Below are positions 26,232 through 34,631 of a stretch of DNA of 64,000 nt, in pieces (position 1 is the first letter of the stretch; each line of letters begins with the position of its first letter). Location: contig NZ_FAOZ01000009.1 of assembly GCF_001536285.1 (NCBI RefSeq), positions 62,001 to 126,000 on the forward strand, given 5' to 3'. The DNA comes from Parafrankia irregularis (GTDB lineage: Bacteria > Actinomycetota > Actinomycetes > Frankiales > Frankiaceae). The notes below the pieces were generated by a model. That model made no database searches, had not been told where the DNA came from, and was given only the letters and a program-made list of their open reading frames with translations. A program made the translations under genes and the position numbers.

Positions 26232-26283
26232 GCCGGCGCCCGTAACGCCCTCCACCCGGCCCGTAGCCGGAGCGCGAGGAGCT

Positions 26284-26481
26284 GAGGATTCTGGTCGCGC
26301 CAGAGCCCGTCGAAAAGTCCGAGCCCGGACTGCCGTGCTGCTGGGCACGGATTGAGGAACGCCGTCGTCGGAACGACCAAAATCCCATGATCTTCGAGCG
26401 GTGACCTCGGGTAACCGTTGCGGCTAGACAAGACATGAGGATCCGGGTCGTCATTACGACGAAAATCCCATGATCTTCGAG
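26284..26481. repeat. Dispersed repeat cluster with GGATTYTGGTCG half-sites
   Basis: GGATTCTGGTCG (26287-26298) pairs with CGACCAAAATCC (26374-26385), 11 of 12 positions, around a 75-nt loop. A 20-bp direct repeat, AAAATCCCATGATCTTCGAG, occurs at 26379-26398 and 26462-26481. A third weak inverted pair centres near 26453. The same core forms the perfect hairpin at 1789-1832. From 26482 to 26770 I see no gene. Confidence 0.7.
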
Positions 26482-26781
26482 TGGTGCCCCGTGGTGGGTG
26501 CGCTCTCGGCATCATGTCTGGTCGAGGCATCGTCGGCTACCCGGCCTTGTGGGCCCGCAGGTAATCGGCTAAAGTCGCTCCCGGTGTGCCGGGAAGTCTG
26601 GTCGGCGAAGCGTTCTGTGTTGTCCGCTGCCGTGTTGTGCCGACTTCCCCGGGGGCATATGGAATTCTTCGACGTCGCGCCCGTCTCCCATCGGAGTTCC
26701 GGGCCTTCCCACCTCTCGTGCCGGCGGTGACTCAACCGTCGTGCCGGCGCGTTCGATCTGAACTTTCCGAAAGAGGATTCC

Positions 26782-26805
26782 ATGCCCCGCCCGGTTCTCT
26801 CATGA
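26782..26805 (+). other. Possible 7-codon coupling ORF before the M48-like gene
   Basis: AGAGGA is followed at 26782 by ATG and the short frame MPRPVLS ending in TGA, which overlaps the ATG of the next gene (ATGA). The main gene has no ribosome site of its own, so this tiny ORF may carry ribosomes to it. Confidence 0.45.
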
Positions 26806-28352
26806 GCGCAGTTCCGCGGCCGGTAACCCACGCCCGAGCCGATGGCGACGCGTCTCTGGCCATGTTTGGCTGGGCAGCCATCCTGTGGCTGTTCTCCGCG
26901 ATCGCCCAGGTGCTGCTGGACCTGCTCTTCATCGTTCTGACACTCATGATCCGTGACGTGTTCCTCGGTATCGCGGTGGCCGCCAGCGTGCTGATCGCAG
27001 TACTGGTACCGGTTGTCGGGTTCCTGCGGCCGCCAGGCCGGGCGGTGAGCACCGAGGACGAGCCCGAGCTCACCGCCCTGGTGCGCCGGGCCGCCGGCCA
27101 GATGGGCTTCGAGGCCCCGCTCGCGATCCGGCTCACGCCGATCCCCGTGGTGTGGGTTCGCCGTGGCCTCGGTGGGTGGTCGCCGACGCTGTTCGTGGGC
27201 TGGCCGCTGGTGCGCGGCCTGACCGAGCCCCAGCTGACAGCGGTGGTCGCCCGGGAGATCGCCCGGCACCAGGTGACCGGTCGGCGCCACGACCTGCTGG
27301 ACGCCTCGCGTCACCGGGCCGCGCGCGCTCTCACCAGCCGGATCCCACCGCGCAGGGCGGCGGCCGCCGCCCTGCTGCGCGCGAGCTCGGAGTACCGCTG
27401 GCCGGTGGAGGCGGCGGCTGACGCTCGGGCGGCCGAGGCCCTGGGTGTCGCCGCGCTCGGTGCGGCCCTGACCAGAGCGACGCTGGTGGCGGGGGCTTTC
27501 GACCACCTCGGCGGGCGCTGGGTGGCGGTTCTCGCCCCGCGGTCGCGGTTCCCGGGGGATCTCTTCGAGGCGCTCGAGGAGGCCCTGGACGATCCGCATG
27601 TTGTTCGCCAGCTCTGGGCGGCGATCGCGACGGACGGCGCTGCGGATCCGTGGCTTACGAGCCCGTGGCCTCCCCTGCCGCCGCGGCTGGCGGCGCTCGG
27701 GGAAGCCGCCGGGCTGTCGGGCGGAGATGTCGCCCCCGCGCTCGGGGCCTCCGGAGGCGATCCGGTACACGTCCACCAGGCCGGAGAGCTTGACCGGTGG
27801 GCGCCCCGGGAGCTGTTCACCCGCTCCATGAACGATGTGCCTCGTCCCCTCCGCGTGCTGGACGACCCCGCCGAGGTGCTCATGCCGATCGACGAGGCGC
27901 GCACGACCCTGCGCAGGGCGACGCGCCGCGACACCGTGCCGGAGGCTGTGGCCGCCGCGGTCGACGCCCTGGAACCCGCGTCCATGCAGCGGCGAACCGG
28001 GGCCGCGGGAGCGGGCACGGATGAGGGCACGGACTGGCGCGACCTCGCCCGTCGCATCGACTCGTCGGTCAGCACCATTACGTGGCCAGGTCGGGACGCG
28101 GTGGCTCGGGCGGTCCTCGCCGGCTGTCTCGGCCAGGTGATCAGCGCGGACCTGCTCGATGCCGGCTGGACGTCGGCGAGCAGGTGGACGACAGCTGTGC
28201 TTGTCGCACCCGACGGCCGGACCGTCGATCTGCGCGAGCTGATCGACCAGGCCATGGAGACCGGCGACGCGACACCGATCCGGACCTTGGTCGCCGCGGG
28301 CGTCTCCGCCGCATCGCCCGGTGTGAAGGCGACACCGGGTGCGGAGGTGTGA
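26802..28352 (+). CDS. M48-peptidase-like membrane protein with a degenerate zinc motif
   Basis: A 516-aa protein: two helices (about 20-47 and 52-75), then an M48-like segment LTALVRRAAGQMGFEAPLAI and LTEPQLTAVVAREIARHQVT. In active M48 enzymes this is where HExxH lies; here the positions read REIAR followed by His (151-156), so both zinc His are replaced, and it is probably not a protease. The long C-terminal half is soluble, Ala/Arg-rich and unrecognised. The ATG at 26802 overlaps the stop of a 7-codon ORF. A FAD dehydrogenase gene follows 80 bp later. Confidence 0.65.
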   Translation: MSAVPRPVTHARADGDASLAMFGWAAILWLFSAIAQVLLDLLFIVLTLMIRDVFLGIAVAASVLIAVLVPVVGFLRPPGRAVSTEDEPELTALVRRAAGQMGFEAPLAIRLTPIPVVWVRRGLGGWSPTLFVGWPLVRGLTEPQLTAVVAREIARHQVTGRRHDLLDASRHRAARALTSRIPPRRAAAAALLRASSEYRWPVEAAADARAAEALGVAALGAALTRATLVAGAFDHLGGRWVAVLAPRSRFPGDLFEALEEALDDPHVVRQLWAAIATDGAADPWLTSPWPPLPPRLAALGEAAGLSGGDVAPALGASGGDPVHVHQAGELDRWAPRELFTRSMNDVPRPLRVLDDPAEVLMPIDEARTTLRRATRRDTVPEAVAAAVDALEPASMQRRTGAAGAGTDEGTDWRDLARRIDSSVSTITWPGRDAVARAVLAGCLGQVISADLLDAGWTSASRWTTAVLVAPDGRTVDLRELIDQAMETGDATPIRTLVAAGVSAASPGVKATPGAEV

Positions 28353-28433
28353 ACCGGCGCCGGCAGCGGAGAACGGCCAGAATGACTGTTCACGTGTGAT
28401 CCGTGTCCGTGGCCGTGCACGCAGGAGGCGCTC

Positions 28434-30146
28434 GTGAGCTTCGAGCCTGACGTCATCGTGGTCGGCGCCGGCCTGGCGGGTCTGGTCGCCGCCTACGAGC
28501 TGACGAGCGCCGGCAGACGGGTGCTGGTGGTCGAGCAGGAGAACCGTAACAATCTGGGCGGGCAGGCGTTCTGGTCTCTCGGTGGGCTCTTCTTCGTGAA
28601 CAGCCCCGAGCAGCGGCGCATCGGCATCCGCGACAGCCGCGAGCTCGCCTGGCAGGACTGGCTCGGTTCCGCCGCCTTCGATCGCCCCGCCGACGAGGAC
28701 GCGTGGGGTCTGCGCTGGGCGCAGGCCTACGTCGACTGGGCAGCCACCGGAAAACGGCAGTACCTGCATGACCTGGGCCTGCGCACGCTGCCGATGGTGG
28801 GCTGGGCGGAGCGCGGCGACGGCTCGGCGACCGGGCACGGCAACTCCGTCCCGCGGTTTCACATCACCTGGGGCACCGGGCCGGGGGTCGTGGAGGTCTT
28901 CGCCAACCCGGTTCTGGCGGCGGAGAAGAAGGGGCTGGTCCGGTTCGCCTTCCGTCACCAGGTCGACGGGCTGCTCCTCGACGGCCCCGCTGTGGTCGGC
29001 GTCCGTGGCAGCGTGCTGGCGCCCGACGACGCCGCCCGTGGGGTCGCGTCGTCCCGGGCCGCGGTCGGGGAGTTCGAGCACCGGGCGTCGGCGGTGGTGG
29101 TGACGTCCGGCGGGATCGGGCACAACCATGAGCTCATGCGCCGCTACTGGCCGACCGAGCGGGTCGGCGCGGCTCCCGCGCACATGATCGCCGGTGTCCC
29201 CGCCCACGTCGACGGCCGCATGCTCGCCATCGCCGAGAGCGCCGGCGGGCGGGTCGTCAACCGGGACCGGATGTGGGCCTACACCGAGGGCATCCACAAC
29301 TGGGATCCCATCTGGGCGGATCACGCCATCCGCATCCTGCCCGGGCCCTCGTCGGTGTGGTTCGACGCGGCCGGCCGGCGGCTGACCGGGATGTCCGGCG
29401 TGCCGGGAGCGGACTCGATCGGGGCGATGCGGCAGATCCTCGCCACCGGCCACGACTACTCCTGGTTCATCCTGACGCAGTCCATCATCGAGAAGGAGTT
29501 CGCGCTGTCGGGCTCCGAGCAGAACCCCGACATCACCGGCCGCGACATCGGGTTCCTGCTCCGCTCGCGCCTCGCGAAGGGCGCGCCCGGGCCGGTCGAG
29601 GCGTTCAAGCGGCACGGGGAGGACTTCGTCGTCGCCGACAGCCTGACGGAGCTGGTGGCCGCCATGAACCGGCTCGCCCGCGGGCCGCGGCTGGACCTGG
29701 CCGAGATCGAGCGGCAGATCGTCGCCCGCGACCGGGAGGTCGACAACCCGTTCAGCAAGGACGTCCAGATCATGGCGATCCACAACGGGCGCCGCCCCCG
29801 GCTCGACCGGTTCCTCCGGGTCGCGAAACCCCACCGGATCCTCGACCCCGCGCACGGCCCGCTGATCGGCGTCCGGCTGAACATCCTGTCCCGCAAGACA
29901 CTCGGCGGCCTCCAGACCAACCTGGACTCCCAGGTCCTCGCCGCCGACGGCACCCCCGTACCCGGCCTGTACGCCGCTGGTGAGGTCGCCGGCTTCGGTG
30001 GTGGGGGCGTGCACGGCTACAACGCGCTGGAAGGCACGTTCCTCGGCGGCTGCATCTTCTCCGGGCGCGCCGCCGGCCGAGCCCTCAGCCGCGGCGAAGC
30101 CGGCCGGTCCCACCGAGATCGAAACGGAAAGTCCGCGACGTCGTGA
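28434..30146 (+). CDS. FAD-binding dehydrogenase (KstD/fumarate reductase flavoprotein superfamily)
   Basis: A 570-aa flavoprotein. DVIVVGAGLAGLVAAYELTS (6-25) is the FAD dinucleotide fold, VVVTSGGIGHN the second FAD-contact region, and GLYAAGEVAGFGGGGVHGYN with LEGTFLGGCIFSGRAAG the C-terminal FAD-binding signature. The family oxidises or reduces cyclic substrates such as steroids, but the real substrate here is unknown. GTG start with AGGAGG 6 bp upstream. The epoxide hydrolase gene follows 88 bp later, which suggests a small catabolic unit. Confidence 0.85.
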   Translation: MSFEPDVIVVGAGLAGLVAAYELTSAGRRVLVVEQENRNNLGGQAFWSLGGLFFVNSPEQRRIGIRDSRELAWQDWLGSAAFDRPADEDAWGLRWAQAYVDWAATGKRQYLHDLGLRTLPMVGWAERGDGSATGHGNSVPRFHITWGTGPGVVEVFANPVLAAEKKGLVRFAFRHQVDGLLLDGPAVVGVRGSVLAPDDAARGVASSRAAVGEFEHRASAVVVTSGGIGHNHELMRRYWPTERVGAAPAHMIAGVPAHVDGRMLAIAESAGGRVVNRDRMWAYTEGIHNWDPIWADHAIRILPGPSSVWFDAAGRRLTGMSGVPGADSIGAMRQILATGHDYSWFILTQSIIEKEFALSGSEQNPDITGRDIGFLLRSRLAKGAPGPVEAFKRHGEDFVVADSLTELVAAMNRLARGPRLDLAEIERQIVARDREVDNPFSKDVQIMAIHNGRRPRLDRFLRVAKPHRILDPAHGPLIGVRLNILSRKTLGGLQTNLDSQVLAADGTPVPGLYAAGEVAGFGGGGVHGYNALEGTFLGGCIFSGRAAGRALSRGEAGRSHRDRNGKSATS

Positions 30147-30234
30147 CCGCCGGGCGTCGAGGACGGACCCCTGGGTCACCCCGACGGCCCCGGTCTGGTC
30201 GCGGCCGACCCGCCACACCTGATATGGATATTTG

Positions 30235-31389
30235 ATGCGAAACGTCGCTGTCGAGCCGTTCACGATCGAGGTGCCACAGCACGAACTGGACGAGCTGCGG
30301 CGGCGGGTTCTCGCGACTCGTTGGCCGGAGGAGATCCCCGGGTCCGGTTCGACGTACGGCGCGAACCTGGACGCGGTGCGCGGGCTCGCCCACTACTGGG
30401 CGGCCGGATACGACTGGCGCCGCCACGAGCGGGAGCTCAACGGCTTCCCCCAGTTCACCACGGTGATCGACGGCCAGAAGCTGCACTTCCTGCACGTCCG
30501 CTCACCGCACGCCGAGGCCCTGCCGCTGGTGCTCACGCACGGCTGGCCCGGTTCGGTCAGCGAGTTCGTGAAGGTCATCGAGCCGTTGGTGGACCCGGTG
30601 GGCACCGGCGGCGACCCGGCTGACGCGTTCCACGTCGTGGTTCCGTCCCTGCCGGGGTACGGGTTCTCGGGGCCGACGACGGAGGCCGGCTGGGATGTCC
30701 GCCGGACCGCGCAGGCCTTCGACGAGCTCATGGCCCGGCTCGGCTACGACCGCTACGGCGCGCAGGGCGGGGACTGGGGGTCCATGGTGACCCGGCATCT
30801 CGGTGCCCTCGCCCCGAAACGCGTCGTCGGCATGCACGTCAACATGCTGCCGGCGTTCCCGTCGGGCGCGCCCGACGACCTGGCCGATCTGACGCCGAAC
30901 GAGGCCCGGCAGCGGGCCCGCGGCGAGGAGTACATGGCCGCCGGCCAGGGCTATCTGGCCATCCAGTCGAGCCGGCCGCAGACCCTGGCCTACGCCCTGC
31001 TGGACTCGCCGGTCGGGCTGCTGGCCTGGATCGCCGAGAAGTTCTGGGCCTGGACCGACCACGACGGTCGCTGGCAGGACGCGATCACTCCGGACGAGCT
31101 CCTCACCGACGTCAGCATCTACTGGTTTACCGGCACCGCCGGCAGCGCCGCCCGGATGTACTACGAGTCGATGTCGTCGCTGGCCGTACTCCCCCCGGCG
31201 ACCCGGGAGGTGCCGCTGGGAGTCGCCAGCTTCCCGGCCGAGATCCTGCTGGGCAGGCGTCGATGGGTCGAGACGGACCACGACCTGCGGCAGTGGAGCG
31301 AGTTCGACCGCGGCGGGCATTTCGCCGCGCTGGAACAGCCCGATCTTCTGGTCTCCGACGTCCGGAAGTTCTTCCGGACGCTCAGATAG
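30235..31389 (+). CDS. Epoxide hydrolase family protein
   Basis: An alpha/beta hydrolase of 384 aa with the N-terminal EHN lid domain (PFTIEVPQHELDELRRRV, then WPEEIPG). HGWPGS is the oxyanion motif, the nucleophile Asp lies in GAQGGDWGS, lid Tyr residues in YWFTGTAG and MYYES, and the general-base His in RGGHFAALEQPD. All catalytic residues are present, so it should open epoxides to diols. The ATG at 30235 directly follows a TTG that also opens the frame. It is downstream of the FAD dehydrogenase in the same direction. Confidence 0.9.
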   Translation: MRNVAVEPFTIEVPQHELDELRRRVLATRWPEEIPGSGSTYGANLDAVRGLAHYWAAGYDWRRHERELNGFPQFTTVIDGQKLHFLHVRSPHAEALPLVLTHGWPGSVSEFVKVIEPLVDPVGTGGDPADAFHVVVPSLPGYGFSGPTTEAGWDVRRTAQAFDELMARLGYDRYGAQGGDWGSMVTRHLGALAPKRVVGMHVNMLPAFPSGAPDDLADLTPNEARQRARGEEYMAAGQGYLAIQSSRPQTLAYALLDSPVGLLAWIAEKFWAWTDHDGRWQDAITPDELLTDVSIYWFTGTAGSAARMYYESMSSLAVLPPATREVPLGVASFPAEILLGRRRWVETDHDLRQWSEFDRGGHFAALEQPDLLVSDVRKFFRTLR

Positions 31390-31402
31390 CAGGTCGGAGC
31401 AC

Positions 31403-31465
31403 GAGAACACCGAGAACGCCAGGAACGTCAGGAACACCGAGAACACCGAGAACACCGAGAACGCG
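31403..31465. repeat. 9-bp tandem repeat in the gap after the epoxide hydrolase gene
   Basis: About six copies, several imperfect, of a GAGAACACC-type 9-bp unit fill the space between the epoxide hydrolase stop and the convergent SGNH gene. No hairpin is evident. Confidence 0.65.
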
Positions 31466-31481
31466 GAAGGCGCTGCGGGCG

Positions 31482-32822
31482 CTATTGCCGGCAGCCGCCG
31501 GTGGCGGTGTCGAGCAGGGCGAGGTTCACGGCGTTCGCCATGGCCCGGTAACCCTGCAGGTTGGGGTGGAGGTTGTCGACGGAGGCGTAGTCCGCGCGCA
31601 GGACCGCGGGATTCGCGGGATCACGCAGTGCCGCGTCGAAGTCGACCACACCGTCGGCTCGGGTCTGGCCACGGATCCAGGAGTTGACCCGCTGGCGGTG
31701 GTCCTCGCTGTTCGGCGCGAGGACGGTGCCGTCGACGAGCGCGTCGGAGGCCGGAAGCAGGGTGCCGAGCCAGATCTTCGCACCGGCCGCGTGGGTCCGC
31801 TCGATCAGCTGGAGGTAACCGGCGATGATCTGCTCAGGAGTTGAGCTCGACTGTCCCAGATCGTTGGTGCCCTCCAACACCAGGACGCCGCCGACGCCGG
31901 CCTGCGCCAGGGCGTCGATGTCGAAACGGGACAGACCGCTGGGCCCGGCGTGGAACGGCCGCCCGTCGGTGAGCAACTGGTTCCCGCTGATACCGGCGTT
32001 GACGACCGAGAGCCCGATCCCGGCGTCGTCCAGACGACGCTGAAGAACATCCGGGTACCGCCCGTTCGCGTCGGCCACGGACGCATCCGCGGGAGCGGTG
32101 AGTGCGGTCGCCCCGACGAAACCATCGGTGATCGAGTCACCGAACGCGACGACGGAACGGATGCCGGCGGGTGCCATGACGTCGACCCCGTCGACGAACA
32201 GCCAGGCACCGGTGGTCGCGGTGAAACCGGCGCCGCCGGGCTGTGTGCTGAGATCACCGCTGCGTGCCGCCGAATAGTAGGACGTCGCATTGGCGTTCCA
32301 GTGCTTCGTGGGACCGTTCACCACGCCAGGGACAAAGATGCTCACCGCGAGCGGCGTGAACGCGGAGAAGGTGAGCGTGACCGGGTCGCTTGTCACGTCC
32401 TGGCCGGAGGGAACCGTCACGGACGGCGCGGTCCCGAACGTCACCGGCACGACGCCGGCCACCGCCGCGCCGTTCGTCCGCACCCCGACCGTGACCCGGC
32501 CGAACGTCACCGCTGACGAGCCGAAACGGTTCGACAGATGGATCCGAAGGCTGGACCCGCCCAGGTGGGGAGTCACCACCATGCGTGCTGTCTGATCCGT
32601 GAGCGCCGAGGGTGAACGCCCCCCGGTGGCATCCACCGCAACGAGCGAGTCGGTGGGGCTTGCGGCCCAGCTGGCCACCCAGTGGGATCCCGGGCAGTCC
32701 GTGTTCACGGTGGCCACTGCGGCCGTCTCGGGACCGGTGAGAACGGCGGCCGCGAGCGTGGCGAGCGCGACGAGCGCCGAGACCGCCGCGGAAGTCGGCC
32801 GGCGTCTCCCCATGAACCGCAC
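31482..32822 (-). CDS. Secreted SGNH/GDSL-family hydrolase
   Basis: A 446-aa secreted esterase/lipase-like protein. Signal peptide: basic start, hydrophobic core (AAVSALVALATLAAAVLTG) and cleavage near ETAAVA. An N-terminal beta-rich domain (HWVASWAASP to about 200) precedes the SGNH domain. Block I GDSITDG holds the Ser, block II has NAGISGNQ, block III GTNDLG the Asn, and block V DNLHPN the Asp and His, so the catalytic set is complete. The family includes acyl-esterases acting on lipids and glycans. It diverges from a TetR gene and may be its target. Confidence 0.88.
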   Translation of the reverse strand: MRFMGRRRPTSAAVSALVALATLAAAVLTGPETAAVATVNTDCPGSHWVASWAASPTDSLVAVDATGGRSPSALTDQTARMVVTPHLGGSSLRIHLSNRFGSSAVTFGRVTVGVRTNGAAVAGVVPVTFGTAPSVTVPSGQDVTSDPVTLTFSAFTPLAVSIFVPGVVNGPTKHWNANATSYYSAARSGDLSTQPGGAGFTATTGAWLFVDGVDVMAPAGIRSVVAFGDSITDGFVGATALTAPADASVADANGRYPDVLQRRLDDAGIGLSVVNAGISGNQLLTDGRPFHAGPSGLSRFDIDALAQAGVGGVLVLEGTNDLGQSSSTPEQIIAGYLQLIERTHAAGAKIWLGTLLPASDALVDGTVLAPNSEDHRQRVNSWIRGQTRADGVVDFDAALRDPANPAVLRADYASVDNLHPNLQGYRAMANAVNLALLDTATGGCRQ

Positions 32823-32943
32823 GCCCTCCCTGTCTCCCGCGTGAAGGTTTCACGCCGGCCACACCTTTTTCAGGCTGAAAACCCCGGCAGCCCTGGATGG
32901 TGCGTGGCATTCGGATCGTAGGATGCTCGATTGAGAACGGAAA

Positions 32944-32958
32944 GAGACCTTGGGTCTC
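32944..32958. promoter_or_regulatory. Candidate TetR operator
   Basis: GAGACC and GGTCTC form a perfect inverted repeat with a 3-bp spacer, 21 bp before the TetR start and in the divergent gap to the SGNH hydrolase. Location suits an autoregulatory site. Confidence 0.4.
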
Positions 32959-32978
32959 ACCGCGAGTACCATGCCGTC

Positions 32979-33668
32979 ATGTCGCAGCGAGGCCACCGCC
33001 CCTTATCCGCGCCGCGGCGAACGGATGCCCGGCGGAACCGAACGGCCATCCTTCGGGCCGCGGACGAGGCATTCACCGACAACTCGCCGCGGCTGGTGCC
33101 ACTCCACGAGATCGCGCAGCGGGCGGGCCTCGGCCGGGCGACTGTCTACCGCTACTTCCCGGACCGGCGGGCGATGGCGGTGGCGGTGGCGGAGGAGTAT
33201 TTCGAGGCGTTGCGCCACGCTGTCGAAGCGGCGGAGGAGGAAGGCCGTTCGTTCCGGGACCTGCTGCACTGGGCGGCGACCACGATGACGTCCATGCGTC
33301 CGCTGGTCGCGCTCATGCGTGAGCTCCCGGAGCACGACCAGCAACGGTATTTCGAGCGATGGATCGGCATCCTCACCCCGGCCCTGCACCGGGCGCAGCG
33401 TGACGGAGATGTCCGTCCGGATGTCACCGCAGCCGACCTCGCGCTCATTCTCATCTCGCTCGACCTCGCGGCCACCGCCAGTGCGCAGGCCCCCCACATC
33501 ACTGCCATCACCGGCGGGGCAGCCGACACGACCAGCGCGTCCCGCGACGACGGGCAGCGCGACGACGAGCAGCGCGACGACGAGCAGCATGCCGCCGCCA
33601 TGCGGAAGCTGGTCACGGTCATGCTTGACGGATTGTTCACACAGCCGAACACGGAACCGAATGGATAG
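32979..33668 (+). CDS. TetR-family transcriptional regulator
   Basis: A 229-aa repressor. The HTH is clear: RTAILRAADEAFTDN, then LHEIAQRAGLGRATVYRYFPDRRAM (about 41-65). The ligand domain follows, with a low-complexity Arg/Asp/Glu/Gln stretch near 190-205. The ATG at 32979 is the best in-frame start. The stop overlaps the next gene by 8 bp, so the methyltransferase is co-transcribed and may be linked to the signal the regulator senses. Confidence 0.88.
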   Translation: MSQRGHRPLSAPRRTDARRNRTAILRAADEAFTDNSPRLVPLHEIAQRAGLGRATVYRYFPDRRAMAVAVAEEYFEALRHAVEAAEEEGRSFRDLLHWAATTMTSMRPLVALMRELPEHDQQRYFERWIGILTPALHRAQRDGDVRPDVTAADLALILISLDLAATASAQAPHITAITGGAADTTSASRDDGQRDDEQRDDEQHAAAMRKLVTVMLDGLFTQPNTEPNG

Positions 33669-34518
33669 TCAGCGGATTCTCCGGTACGCCGATGACGTGC
33701 TCGGCGGCCCGGACGAGGCCGAACGCAGCCGGCTCGCGGCCATGGCGGAGGTCTGCGACCCGACGACGACGCGCATTCTCGACGAGCTCGGCGTCGCCGC
33801 CGGCTGGCGATGCCTGGAGGTGGGTGCCGGCGGTGGCTCGATCGCCGCGTGGCTCGCCGACCGCGTCGCCGGCCTGTCCGCCGCGGGCAAGACCGTCGGA
33901 GGTGGGCCCGTCGCGGGTGAGGTCATCGCGGGTGAGGTCATCGCGACCGACGTCGACACCCGTCATCTGACGGAGCTGGTCGCACCGCGGCTGACCGTCC
34001 TTCGGCACGACATCACCCGGGATCCGTTGCCGGGCGGCCGGCCGTTCGATCTCGTCCACGCCAGGTTCGTGCTGGAGCATCTGCGCGAACGGGAGGCGGT
34101 TCTCGACCGCCTTCGCACCTGGCTGAAGCCCGGCGGGGTCCTCGTGCTGGAATCACTCGCCGGGTTTCCCGTCGATTCGTCACCACACCCGGCGTTCCGC
34201 GAGGCCATGCTCGGCATCGAGCAGGTGCTCGCGAAGACCATCGGCACCGATTCCACCTGGGCGCGTCGGTTCCCGGAGCCGCTGCGCAGCCGGGGCCTCG
34301 TCGAGGTCGGAATGACCGTCCATCTGCCGACGACCGGCGGTGGGAACGCCTCGGCGCGCTGCTGGACCCTGACACTGAACCGACTGCGTCCCCGCATCCG
34401 TGATCTTCGGCTTGCCTCCGACGCGGCGCTGGACGAGGCGCTCGACCGGCTCGCCGACCCGTCCTTCTTCGACGTCGGTTTCGCCACGGCCATCGCCTGG
34501 GGCCGGGCCCCCGGGTAA
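33661..34518 (+). CDS. SAM-dependent methyltransferase
   Basis: A 285-aa class I methyltransferase: LEVGAGGGSIAAWLADRV is motif I, ATDVDTRHL motif II, HDITRDPLPGGRPFDLVHAR motif III/IV, followed by VLDRLRTWLKPGGVLVLES. An in-frame 15-bp repeat (GEVIA twice) lies between motifs I and II. The substrate is unknown; similar enzymes methylate small natural products. It is translationally coupled to the TetR gene upstream. Confidence 0.8.
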   Translation: MDSQRILRYADDVLGGPDEAERSRLAAMAEVCDPTTTRILDELGVAAGWRCLEVGAGGGSIAAWLADRVAGLSAAGKTVGGGPVAGEVIAGEVIATDVDTRHLTELVAPRLTVLRHDITRDPLPGGRPFDLVHARFVLEHLREREAVLDRLRTWLKPGGVLVLESLAGFPVDSSPHPAFREAMLGIEQVLAKTIGTDSTWARRFPEPLRSRGLVEVGMTVHLPTTGGGNASARCWTLTLNRLRPRIRDLRLASDAALDEALDRLADPSFFDVGFATAIAWGRAPG

Positions 34519-34631
34519 CCACGCCGACCGAAGAACTCCGGGTCCGGCAATGTCATGAATCCGGTTTGCTCGCACCTCTATGGTGTGAGATCGGGGGCGG
34601 GCCGGGCGCCCGAGGTCGAGGGGGATCAGGC

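Noticed and set aside
26454-30263. Minus-strand open frame of 1,269 codons
   Set aside because: It is antisense to the M48-like and FAD dehydrogenase genes, with shadow composition (His/Arg/Gly/Gln/Asp-rich) and no motif; long antisense frames are normal at this GC content.
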